Source of the DNA: Salmonella bongori NCTC 12419
Lineage (GTDB): Bacteria; Pseudomonadota; Gammaproteobacteria; Enterobacterales; Enterobacteriaceae
Direction of reading: 5' to 3'
NCBI RefSeq assembly: GCF_000252995.1
Contig: NC_015761.1
Coordinates: forward strand, 1,612,001 to 1,676,000
Length of the DNA: 64,000 nt
A program made the translations under genes and the position numbers. Under the pieces are notes generated by a model, which did no database searches, was not told the DNA's origin, and was given only the letters and a program-made list of their open reading frames with translations. Shown piece after piece: positions 53,023 through 61,497 of the stretch (its first letter is position 1; the number at the start of each line of letters is the position of its first letter).

Positions 53023-54000
53023 ATGAAGGTCCTGGCAGAAACAAAATCAACCGAGCGGATACCGGAGAGTGGTAATATGCCGCGACCGTACACAATATCT
53101 CGTTCTACGGCATTTTGGCAAAAGCTGCGGAGATGGTGGCCGTTTTATCTGATGGCCTTTCCCGGAGTGGTCTATTTTTTTATCTGGCACTACTTACCTG
53201 TATGGGAAGCGAAAATTGCCTTTGAGCAATACAGGATTATTCCCCCCAATATTTGGGTCGGAATGCAATATTTTGCCACGCTGATGTCATCGCCGGTTTT
53301 CTGGCAGGTGATACAGAACACGATCATTATTGGCGTAATGAAGTTAGTTTTTATTTTCCCGGTGCCTATTTTGGTCGCATTACTGCTCAATGAAGTTCGC
53401 TCATCAGGTTATCGTAAATTTGTTCAGTCGGTTATTTATTTACCGCACTATCTGTCCTGGGTAGTCATCGCCAGTATTGCTATTGCCACTTTGTCGCCTG
53501 TCGATGGCGCCGTAAACGACATTATAAAGGCAATGGGTTATGACCCTATTCCGTTTATGACTGATAGCGGTTCCATTCGCTGGGTACTGGTATTCACCGA
53601 AATGTGGCGTAGCGCAGGTTGGGACTCATTGCTTTATATGGCGGCGATATTTGCCATCGATCCGCAGCTTTATGAAGCGGCGGAAATGGATGGCGCCGGA
53701 CGCTGGCGTAAAATCTGGCACGTTACCCTACCGGGCATTGCGCCAACCATCGCCACGCTCTTCATTCTCAACGTCGGGCTATTCCTGAGCCAGGGATTTG
53801 ATCAGGTCTTTAATATGACCAATGACGTAGTAAACAGCCAGATAGACATCATTGATACCTACGTTTACCGCATGGGCCTGCGTACAGGCGAATTCTCGCT
53901 GGCAACCGCCGCTGGATTATTTAAAGGCGTGATAGGCATGATGCTCATTGTGCTTGCTCACACTGTCTCTAAACGTCTGACGGGCAAAGGAGTCTGGTAA
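53023..54000 (+). CDS. ABC transporter permease (LplB/CUT1-like)
   Basis: About 325 residues with six membrane helices and the EAA loop (YEAAEMDGAGRWRKIWHVTLPGI). The site GGGAG eight bases before the ATG at 53023 decides the start; the ATG at 53008 lies upstream of it. A ~30-residue hydrophilic N-terminus precedes helix 1. It overlaps the next permease by one base (TAATG). Inner-membrane half of a carbohydrate importer. Confidence 0.92.
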   Translation: MKVLAETKSTERIPESGNMPRPYTISRSTAFWQKLRRWWPFYLMAFPGVVYFFIWHYLPVWEAKIAFEQYRIIPPNIWVGMQYFATLMSSPVFWQVIQNTIIIGVMKLVFIFPVPILVALLLNEVRSSGYRKFVQSVIYLPHYLSWVVIASIAIATLSPVDGAVNDIIKAMGYDPIPFMTDSGSIRWVLVFTEMWRSAGWDSLLYMAAIFAIDPQLYEAAEMDGAGRWRKIWHVTLPGIAPTIATLFILNVGLFLSQGFDQVFNMTNDVVNSQIDIIDTYVYRMGLRTGEFSLATAAGLFKGVIGMMLIVLAHTVSKRLTGKGVW

Positions 54001-54899
54001 TGCGTAAATCTTCACGAAGCACGCCCTTTGAACGCGTTGAGTATGTCCTCATTCTCTCCGTGCTGTTACTGCTGGTCGTCGTGACGTTACAGCCTATCCT
54101 GAACCTGGTGGCGATATCCTTTTCCAGCCCAGAGAAAGTACCGGGTATGAGCGGTCTGGAGATCATTCCCCAGGGTTTCTCGCTGGATGTCTGGAGATTA
54201 TTACTGAACAACGACGCTGTTCTGCGTGGCTTCGGCAACGCCATGCTGATTACCGTAGTCGGCACTGTGATTAATGTGGTGCTCACCACCCTACTGGCCT
54301 GGGCGCTGGCGCAGAAACGTCTCCCGGGACGGCGCTGGCTGTTTATGTTCGTGCTTTTCACTATCGTTTTTGATCCCGGCATCATTCCGGATTTTCTGGT
54401 CATGAAAAAGCTGGGGCTGCTGAACAGCTACTGGTCTGTCATTCTTTACCGCGCCATATTTGCCTGGTATCTGATTATCCTTGTACGTCTGTTCGAGGAA
54501 ATTCCGGAAGAGCTGCTGGAGGCGGCTGAGCTTGACGGCGCGAATCCGTTCCAGACGTTGTGGTACGTCATTCTGCCTGTTGCTAAATCCTCTATCGCCA
54601 TGATTACGCTGTTTTATCTGGTACTTCACTGGAATGAATTCTTCCGGGCGATGATCTACCTCAACGATCCTGATAAATGGCCATTACAGGTCGTACTGCG
54701 TCAGTTTGTGGTAGAAGGCGATAAGTTGTCTATGGTCGGCGTAGAGAGCATGTCTAACTATACCGATGCCAGCCAAATCAGTATTAAGGCGCTCAAAGCT
54801 GGCATGATCACCCTGACCATCGCCCCACTCATCGCCATCTACCCGATTATTTTGCGTTTCTTTACCAAAGGCACCATGTCCGGCGCAGTGAAAGGTTAA
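54000..54899 (+). CDS. ABC transporter permease (YtcP/CUT1-like)
   Basis: 299 residues, six membrane helices, EAA loop LEAAELDGANPFQTLWYVILPVA. It pairs with the upstream permease to form the channel. The start overlaps the preceding stop, indicating coupled translation. Confidence 0.92.
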   Translation: MRKSSRSTPFERVEYVLILSVLLLLVVVTLQPILNLVAISFSSPEKVPGMSGLEIIPQGFSLDVWRLLLNNDAVLRGFGNAMLITVVGTVINVVLTTLLAWALAQKRLPGRRWLFMFVLFTIVFDPGIIPDFLVMKKLGLLNSYWSVILYRAIFAWYLIILVRLFEEIPEELLEAAELDGANPFQTLWYVILPVAKSSIAMITLFYLVLHWNEFFRAMIYLNDPDKWPLQVVLRQFVVEGDKLSMVGVESMSNYTDASQISIKALKAGMITLTIAPLIAIYPIILRFFTKGTMSGAVKG

Positions 54900-54913
54900 C
54901 AGGAGCGATGACA

Positions 54914-56326
54914 ATGAAAATAGTAAAGACCCTCGCCAGCGCGCTGACCGGCGGCCTGTTATTGTGCCAGACCGCCCTGGCGGAGCCGGTCACGATCCGG
55001 GTGGTACAAAAAGATTTACTGACCACTAACCGCGAAGATGTCGCGCATATCCAGCGTATAGAACAGGCGCTGGCGCGCCAGGGGCATGACATTAAGATTG
55101 AAATTGTTAATCTGTCATCTTCTGGTTATTCCGACGTATTGAACGTGATGCTGCTGTCCGGCACCATTCCCGACCTTATCTATTTCCACGGTAGCGATCA
55201 GAAAATGGTCGAACAGGATATTCTGGAAGACTGGCGTCCCTGGATTGCGCAAACCCGTTACCTGAAAGAGGCGCTATGGCCGCATAACACCCTGCGTCTG
55301 CAAAACCACCCGACTCTCCTGTATGTCTTTCCGCTGCGCGCACGACAGCCAGTTATTCGTGAGGACTGGCTGGAAAAGAGCGGTTTTACGGCATCGCCAA
55401 AAACCGTCAATGACTATGTAAAGCTGTTTAACGCCATTCGCGGCGGCGACTATAACGGCAATGGAAAAACAGACACATGGGGGATCACCTCCGAAAAAGA
55501 CTTACGGGATCTCGACGGCGTTTTCAACCGCGCGTTCGGCATTCACGCCACCTGGCTGAAGGATGACCAGGGGCGCTGGATCAACGCGCAGATAAGCCCG
55601 CAAGAGCGAGAAAAACTCCTCTTTTATCGTTCGTTATATCAGCAGGGACTGCTGTCCTCCCAGTACATCACCACCAACTGGGAACTAAAAGAAGATGAGT
55701 TTTATACCGGCAAAGTCGGCGTGGTTTCCGTGACGTCATCAGGCAACGTCGGCGTTTATCAGGAAAAAATGCGTCAGCTTCATCCTGACGCCGCACTCAC
55801 GTTGCTCGACCCACCTGAAGGGTCTGCGGGACAAGGATTAGCTGCGGTCGATGTTTCAATGGAAACGCGTGGTTTTGCGATGTCTTCTCTCTCAAAACAT
55901 AAAAAAGAAGTCATGATTCTGCTCGACTTCCTGGCCAGCCCCGAAGGACAAATGATGGATCGTATGGGATTTGAAGGCACCCATTACCTTCGTGAAGGCC
56001 AGTCGCTAAAAGTGATGCCAAAGATTAACGCCTGGTATCCACGGTTTATGGAGGCGGCAAACTGGACGCCACCAGTGGAATGGCGTACGCCTGCAATGCT
56101 GCGCTATATCGCTAATTCACAACGTTATTTTATCGCGGACAACGCCTTTATCTATCCGTCGAGGTTTGCCGCTGCGATGGATTCAACCAGCAATATTTAT
56201 AACGAATGGACGTACAGATTTGTCTCAGGAAAATCCTCATTTGACATGTGGGAACAGTATGTCAGTGCCTGGAAGGCCGCTGGCGGTAATGCCATGACTG
56301 AATATGCACAGGAAAAACTGAAATGA
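54914..56326 (+). CDS. Extracellular solute-binding protein of the ABC importer
   Basis: About 470 residues. A signal peptide (KIVKTLASALTGGLLLCQTALA) ends in ALA-EP, so I read it as soluble periplasmic. There is no good lipobox, since Leu precedes the only Cys. The mature protein is a family-1-type binding protein (GTIPDLIYFHGSDQK; GDYNGNGKTDTWGIT calcium-type loop). The ATG at 54914 has AGGAG at 8 bases; the ATG at 54908 would be only 2 bases from it. The end overlaps the next gene by ATGA. Confidence 0.88.
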   Translation: MKIVKTLASALTGGLLLCQTALAEPVTIRVVQKDLLTTNREDVAHIQRIEQALARQGHDIKIEIVNLSSSGYSDVLNVMLLSGTIPDLIYFHGSDQKMVEQDILEDWRPWIAQTRYLKEALWPHNTLRLQNHPTLLYVFPLRARQPVIREDWLEKSGFTASPKTVNDYVKLFNAIRGGDYNGNGKTDTWGITSEKDLRDLDGVFNRAFGIHATWLKDDQGRWINAQISPQEREKLLFYRSLYQQGLLSSQYITTNWELKEDEFYTGKVGVVSVTSSGNVGVYQEKMRQLHPDAALTLLDPPEGSAGQGLAAVDVSMETRGFAMSSLSKHKKEVMILLDFLASPEGQMMDRMGFEGTHYLREGQSLKVMPKINAWYPRFMEAANWTPPVEWRTPAMLRYIANSQRYFIADNAFIYPSRFAAAMDSTSNIYNEWTYRFVSGKSSFDMWEQYVSAWKAAGGNAMTEYAQEKLK

Positions 56327-57534
56327 CTTTAACAACATCCCCTGATTTATCTTTCGCTTCCCGGGTTCTGGGTATGCTGTACGGCGTTGCGTTCGGCGAT
56401 GCGCTGGGCGGACCGGTAGAAAAGCTTTCTGCCCGGCAAATCGCGGAAAAATATGGCCGGGTAGCGTCCCTCAATCAGCGCTGGCACCGGATGGATGAGC
56501 CATCCGCGCGACGCAATAATCGCATTCGCGGCAACGGTATTGTTACCGACGATACGCTGATGACGTTGTGTCTGATGGAAGTTTACGATGAACTAGGCCG
56601 CCATATCGACGCGTGGGATATGGCACAGACGTTTGTCCGTAAGATTGCCTGGGAACCCCGCTGGGTACCGGAGCTGGATCGGGAAGCGTTGGTCATTGAG
56701 CGTCTGTTTTATCCGGAGAAATGGATCTTCCATCGCCTGCAACTGGCGGCCTGTGATCCCCGCCAGGGCGGCATTGGCAATATGGTGAACTGTGGCGCCG
56801 CCATGTATGCCGCGCCCATTGGTCTGATTAATGCCTGCCATCCTGAAGCCGCCTATCAGGAGGCTATCAACTTCACCCAGGGGCATCAGCAAAGCTATGG
56901 ACTTGAGGCCGCGGGGGTCTTTGCCGCTTGTGTTTCCGCCGCCTGTATTCCCGGAATCGGTATGGACGGTATCATTGAGGTCGCCCTCAGACAGGCAAAA
57001 GATGGCACTCGCCAGGCTATTGTTGCCACCCTTGATGTTGCTCGTCGCTATTGTGGGCACGCGTGGGACTATCAGCAGGTCGTCGACGCCCTGCATGAGG
57101 CGTTGCTGCCGTTCTCGCCAATGGGCGATGATCTGATGCATGGTCCGGAAAAAGCAGGTGTTCCGACAATGGCCTATCAGCCTTCGCGACTGATGTCGAT
57201 TGAAGAACTGCCGATGGCGCTGGCTTTCTGTCTGCTGCGTGAAGGCAAATTTCGCGACGCAGTAGAAGACTCGGTTAACTCAGGTCGCGATACCGACTCT
57301 ATCGGTGTGATGAGCGGCGCCATTCTGGGCGCGCTGCACGGCGAGACAATTATTGAACCTGACGTGCTTGCCGGTATCAATCGCGTTAACCGTCTCGACC
57401 TGCGGAACGCCGCCCAACGCTTCACCAGGACGGCGCAAAAAATTATTCAGCAGGATCTTTACGCGGCGGAAAAATACCGTCAGAACGTGATGCCATTATT
57501 GTCGTCTGACCAGACCGTCGGACAAGGGAGTTAA
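56323..57534 (+). CDS. ADP-ribosylglycohydrolase-family enzyme
   Basis: 403 residues, one DraG/ARH-type domain. The metal-binding blocks are intact: GVAFGDALGGPVE (about 23-35), the TDDT motif (GIVTDDTLMTLCLMEVYDE, about 70) and GRDTDSIGVMSGAILGALHG (about 323). Family members remove ADP-ribose from proteins or small molecules, but many plain hydrolases of ribosides belong here. The ATG is 4 bases inside the binding-protein gene (ATGA), so it is translationally tied to the importer, which points to a small imported substrate. No signal peptide, so cytosolic. Confidence 0.9.
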   Translation: MTLTTSPDLSFASRVLGMLYGVAFGDALGGPVEKLSARQIAEKYGRVASLNQRWHRMDEPSARRNNRIRGNGIVTDDTLMTLCLMEVYDELGRHIDAWDMAQTFVRKIAWEPRWVPELDREALVIERLFYPEKWIFHRLQLAACDPRQGGIGNMVNCGAAMYAAPIGLINACHPEAAYQEAINFTQGHQQSYGLEAAGVFAACVSAACIPGIGMDGIIEVALRQAKDGTRQAIVATLDVARRYCGHAWDYQQVVDALHEALLPFSPMGDDLMHGPEKAGVPTMAYQPSRLMSIEELPMALAFCLLREGKFRDAVEDSVNSGRDTDSIGVMSGAILGALHGETIIEPDVLAGINRVNRLDLRNAAQRFTRTAQKIIQQDLYAAEKYRQNVMPLLSSDQTVGQGS

Positions 57535-57535
57535 C

Positions 57536-58591
57536 ATGAGCCAAATCGTCCTGAACAATCTGGGAAAATCTTACGGTAATGTTAATATTATCAAGGGTAT
57601 ATCGCTGGATATTCACGAAGGGGAGTTTATTGTGCTGGTCGGCCCTTCCGGATGCGGTAAGTCAACATTGCTGCGCATGATTGCAGGGCTGGAAGATATC
57701 ACCTCCGGCGAGTTACTGATGCATGGCAAAATCGTCAATACACTTCCGGCTAAAAAGCGCGATATTGCAATGGTATTTCAGAGCTACGCCCTCTATCCGC
57801 ATATGAAGGTACGGGACAATATGAGCTTTGCACTTAGGCTTGCTAATGTCTCTAAGTCCGAACGTATGGCCAAAGTTGAACAGGCAGCGGAAATTCTGGG
57901 ATTAACCCATTTACTGGACCGTCTGCCGCGCGAACTTTCCGGCGGTCAGCGTCAGCGAGTGGCGATGGGACGCGCACTGGTGCGTGATCCAAAAGCATTT
58001 TTATTTGATGAGCCACTATCCAACCTGGATGCAAAATTACGCCATAAAATGCGCGGGGAGATTCGCAAGATCCACCAGCGAATGGGGCGCACCACAATCT
58101 ACGTCACTCACGATCAGACAGAAGCCATGACGATGGCAGACAGGATTGTCGTACTGAACGCCGGCCATATCGAGCAGGTCGGCACGCCGGAAGCGCTCTA
58201 CCGTAACCCGGATAATCTTTTTGTCGCAGGATTTATCGGCACGCCGGAAATTAATACGATTAAAGGCGTCATACAGAATGGTGATATTGTGCTGCATAAC
58301 GGCTACCGTTTCCCCTGCCCTTTATCCTTACCTACCGAAGGGCGGGAGATTATCTGCGCTGTACGACCGCACCATATCCGGTTAAGTGATTCCGGAATGC
58401 CAGCAGAAATCGTGTTGATAGAGATGACCGGCGAGGGTCAGGAGATTCAGGCGCGTAGCGAAAATCAGGAATTGATTATGGTATCGCATGAAAAGCAGGG
58501 AATGAGTATCGGCGAAAAAGTATGGCTGGATTTTGACGCCACAAACGTTTTTTTATTTGATGCACAAAGCGGTGAACGTCTGAGACCATAA
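57536..58591 (+). CDS. ABC transporter ATPase (UgpC/MalK type)
   Basis: 351 residues. Walker A GPSGCGKST, Q-loop MVFQSYALYP, signature LSGGQRQRVAMG, Walker B AFLFDEPLSNLD, H-loop IYVTHDQTEA, and a C-terminal TOBE/OB regulatory domain (ICAVRPHHIRLSD). One nucleotide-binding subunit serves both permeases. It starts 2 bases after the DraG-like stop, completing the operon. Confidence 0.94.
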   Translation: MSQIVLNNLGKSYGNVNIIKGISLDIHEGEFIVLVGPSGCGKSTLLRMIAGLEDITSGELLMHGKIVNTLPAKKRDIAMVFQSYALYPHMKVRDNMSFALRLANVSKSERMAKVEQAAEILGLTHLLDRLPRELSGGQRQRVAMGRALVRDPKAFLFDEPLSNLDAKLRHKMRGEIRKIHQRMGRTTIYVTHDQTEAMTMADRIVVLNAGHIEQVGTPEALYRNPDNLFVAGFIGTPEINTIKGVIQNGDIVLHNGYRFPCPLSLPTEGREIICAVRPHHIRLSDSGMPAEIVLIEMTGEGQEIQARSENQELIMVSHEKQGMSIGEKVWLDFDATNVFLFDAQSGERLRP

Positions 58592-58616
58592 CCACCGCAT
58601 TGCCCTTACAGGAATA

Positions 58617-58651
58617 TTCTCGCCCTTTCTCATCATGTAAAAGGGCGAGAA
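58617..58651. terminator. Hairpin closing the ABC operon
   Basis: TTCTCGCCCTTT/AAAGGGCGAGAA, 12-bp perfect stem, 26 bases after the ATPase stop and before the convergent aldo/keto reductase remnant. No U-run on the plus strand. Confidence 0.6.
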
Positions 58652-58671
58652 AACATCAGCAAGCACCGCGA

Positions 58672-59177
58672 TCAATCGTGGATTCTAACGCCAGGACAAC
58701 CGCGAACAAATTCAGGATTAAAATGCTTCACCGCTTCGCCAGTATAACCTAAATCAAGTGTGTTGATTTGAGCTATTTCGTTATCCGTTAGTGAAAAATC
58801 CCAGATGGCAACGTTCTCTTCAATACGTTCCTGTCGAGTGGATTTAGGGATAACCGTGACGCCACGCTGCACGTTCCAACGCAGGACAACCTGAGCGATG
58901 GTTTTTTGATGGGCATCGGCAATCCTTTGAAGCATTTCATTTTCATACGGTTTATGTCTCCCGCCGCCTAACGGTGCCACGCTTCAGGCTGAACGTTATA
59001 ATGCTTCATGGTTTCCAGCGTGGCAGGTTGTGCAAAGTATGGATGCAATTCGACCTGGTTTACCATCGGCGTAATTCTGACGGTTTCACAGAAGTTGGCT
59101 AACACATGAGCATAGAAGTTGGACACACCAATGGCTTTTAATTTACTGGCTTCATAAGCGTCTTCCAGCGCGCACAT
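58672..59177 (-). pseudogene. Aldo/keto reductase remnant, truncated and frameshifted
   Basis: The two minus-strand pieces are 58968-59177 (LEDAYEASKLKAIGVSNFYAH, MVNQVELHPYF) and 58672-58980 (APLGGGRHKPYENEML, QVVLRWNVQRGVTVIPKS). Together they are the C-terminal half of one AKR. The frames break at EAW-APLG, where GAAGCGTGGCACCG needs one extra G. The first ~110 residues, with the catalytic Tyr, are missing. It is dead. Confidence 0.88.
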
Positions 59178-59375
59178 ATTTATACAAAAAGTTCATTAAC
59201 AACAGTTGTACAAATTTTTTATTGCATCCAAACGTTCAGTGCTTGCTATATACTCGCCGTGTCGCATCCTGTTTGATAATGACTTTTTCTTATGCGTCAA
59301 AACCAGTACCGTTATTTTGTACCATCTGTGAAAAAGTTTTCTGAACAGGCGATGCTACATCAGGAATGATATTTT

Positions 59376-60281
59376 TTAGCGAAGAGGCTCCGGCTGGCTC
59401 AGCGCCGTTTTGCACCAGTTATAAAAAGCGCGTACCGCAGGCGGCAGAAACCTGTTTTGCGGATAGACCAGCGCAAGCGGCAAATCATAAGAATGGTTGT
59501 CCATGCAGGTCACCAGCGCCCCGCTGTGCAGATACGGCGCAACCAGATAGCTGGCGACGCGAATTAACCCCAGTCCCTGTATTCCGGCCTGAATATAAGC
59601 GTCCGTATCATCGACAACCAGCGTCTCCTGCACCCGCATCGCGTAATCCTCCCCCTCACGCGTAAAAAACCAGTCGGTAGTACGTCCGGTGCGGTGGTTC
59701 AGGTAGCCGACCGCATGGTGTTTTTGCAGATCATCTAAATTTTCAGGGCTACCGTAACGCTCAATGTAAGTGGGCGATGCGGCTATCACCCAGTTAAAGC
59801 TGGCGAGCGGACGGGCAACCAGAGTGGTGGAATCATCGATCCTGCCAGCCCGAATCACGCAGTCATACCCTTGAAGGATAATATCCTCCACGCTATCGCT
59901 GGAACAAAGTATCAGCTCCAGCTCCGGATACTGGCGCAAAAAGGCCGGGAGCGTGGGAATAATGCAATGCCGGGCGAGAGATTGCGGCATCCCCACTTTA
60001 AAACGCCCTTTGGGTTGTGCCGCCCGTCCGGGAAATGACGACTCCATGGCCGCGATATCTGCCAGCACTCTTTTGCACTCTTCGTAGTAATGCCGCCCCT
60101 CTGCGGTCACGCTAAGTTTGCGGGTTGTACGTTGCAAAAGCTGAATCCTAAGCCAGGATTCCAGTTCTTTAACCACCCGCGATACCGTTGAGCGCGGCAC
60201 GCCCAGTACTTCGGCGGCTCTGATAAAACTATGGGTATCCACCACGCAAACATAGACCTGCATCGCTTCCAGCTTGTCCAT
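59376..60281 (-). CDS. LysR-family transcriptional regulator
   Basis: 301 residues. HTH (AMQVYVCVVDTHSFIRAAEVLGVPRSTVSRVVKELESWLRIQLLQRTTRKLSVT) and effector domain (GRFKVGMPQSLARHCIIPTLPAF, AGIQGLGLIRVASYLVAPYL). Ribosome site GAGGGGAAA. Divergent from the NmrA-like gene with a 120-base shared upstream region, so the two form a regulator-target pair. Confidence 0.92.
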   Translation of the reverse strand: MDKLEAMQVYVCVVDTHSFIRAAEVLGVPRSTVSRVVKELESWLRIQLLQRTTRKLSVTAEGRHYYEECKRVLADIAAMESSFPGRAAQPKGRFKVGMPQSLARHCIIPTLPAFLRQYPELELILCSSDSVEDIILQGYDCVIRAGRIDDSTTLVARPLASFNWVIAASPTYIERYGSPENLDDLQKHHAVGYLNHRTGRTTDWFFTREGEDYAMRVQETLVVDDTDAYIQAGIQGLGLIRVASYLVAPYLHSGALVTCMDNHSYDLPLALVYPQNRFLPPAVRAFYNWCKTALSQPEPLR

Positions 60282-60399
60282 TTTCCCCTCGCCAATTATC
60301 CCATTTATCAGAACAGTCTAACCCGTCTTCGGCGTCTTATCGAACGCAGATCCCTGACGTAATCTCTATCTACAGGTGAATCAACACAGAGAGGTGCAA

Positions 60400-61317
60400 A
60401 TGAAACAACCCAATAATCAGGCAGGTGAAAAAGTATTGGTGCTGGGCGCGGGAGAACTGGGGGCGTCAGTGCTGGCGTCGTTGGTTCCGGCGGTCACACA
60501 GCGTAATGGCTCCGTTTGCGTTATTGTGTCAGCGCGATCCAGGGATAAACAGAGCAAAATTCATCAACAACTGGCGGATGCTGGTGCGCGGTTTATCCCG
60601 GTCGACATCGCAGACAGTTCGGTTGAAACGTTAAAAGATCAATTCCACGGTTTTGATACCATCATCAATTGTATGGGGTTTGTCGCCGGTGCAGGAACCC
60701 AGATAAAAATCACCCGCGCGGTACTGGAGGCGGGCGTTAAGCGCTATTTCCCCTGGCAGTTTGGCGTGAATTACGATGTGGTCGGCAAAGGCAGTGGCCA
60801 GCCGGTGTGGGACGAACAGTATGACGTCAGGACGCTTTTGCGCGAGCAAAACGTCACAGAGTGGGTGATTGTTTCAACCGGTATATTTACCTCTTTTCTC
60901 TTCGAACCGGCCTTTGATGTGGTCAACTTAGCCCAAAAAACCATCAATGCCCTCGGCGGATGGGAAATGCAGGTCACTGTCACGTCGCCTGCGGATATTG
61001 GTCGCCTGACCACTGAAATTTATCTGCATCAGCCGCGTATCACTAACGAAGTCGTCTTTGTCGCGGGGGAAACGACCTCTTATGCAAAACTGGCGGAAAC
61101 GGTCGAACGCGTGACGCAGCAAACTTTTACCCGAGGCGTATTGACGCTACCAGACTTACAGGAGCAGCTCCGTTTACATCCGCATGACCCAATGCTGCGC
61201 TATCGCGTCGCCTTCGCGCGTGGTGACGGTATGTGGTGGCCGATGAGTGACACCTGGAATGCACAACATCATCTGCCGACGCAGGATATTGCCGCCTGGC
61301 TGAAAACACACCGATGA
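60400..61317 (+). CDS. NmrA/isoflavone-reductase-like NAD(P)-binding protein
   Basis: 305 residues, atypical SDR. The cofactor motif is VLGAGELGASVL (G-x-G-x2-G) and the aromatic-alcohol-reductase-like region is KRYFPWQFGVNYD. The Y-x3-K of classical SDRs is absent, as in this subfamily. The ATG at 60400 has GAGAGGTGCAA before it; a GTG at 60376 is less likely. Substrate unknown; likely controlled by the divergent LysR. Confidence 0.85.
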   Translation: MKQPNNQAGEKVLVLGAGELGASVLASLVPAVTQRNGSVCVIVSARSRDKQSKIHQQLADAGARFIPVDIADSSVETLKDQFHGFDTIINCMGFVAGAGTQIKITRAVLEAGVKRYFPWQFGVNYDVVGKGSGQPVWDEQYDVRTLLREQNVTEWVIVSTGIFTSFLFEPAFDVVNLAQKTINALGGWEMQVTVTSPADIGRLTTEIYLHQPRITNEVVFVAGETTSYAKLAETVERVTQQTFTRGVLTLPDLQEQLRLHPHDPMLRYRVAFARGDGMWWPMSDTWNAQHHLPTQDIAAWLKTHR

Positions 61318-61424
61318 GAACGGCGGCATCAGGCGCTCGCTTAATCCCCATGCCTTCTGCCAGCATCATGCGGCGGACGAGTATCAGCCGCAACTGCTTT
61401 TGAAACTGACCGTTAAGAAAGAGA

Positions 61425-61450
61425 AACTGGCGCTGCAAGCAGCGCCAGTT
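61425..61450. terminator. Terminator between NmrA-like gene and mppA
   Basis: AACTGGCGCTGC/GCAGCGCCAGTT, 12-bp perfect stem with a 2-base centre. The minus-strand side continues TTCTCTTTC, so it suits mppA best. Confidence 0.7.
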
Positions 61451-61497
61451 CTGAGTTTGGCAGTGGTTACCTTGCGTTAACAAAAAATCAGTACGCA

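Noticed and set aside
59293..59370. 25-codon frame starting MRQNQYRYF near the AKR remnant
   Set aside because: Too short and without a ribosome site; probably debris of the deletion.
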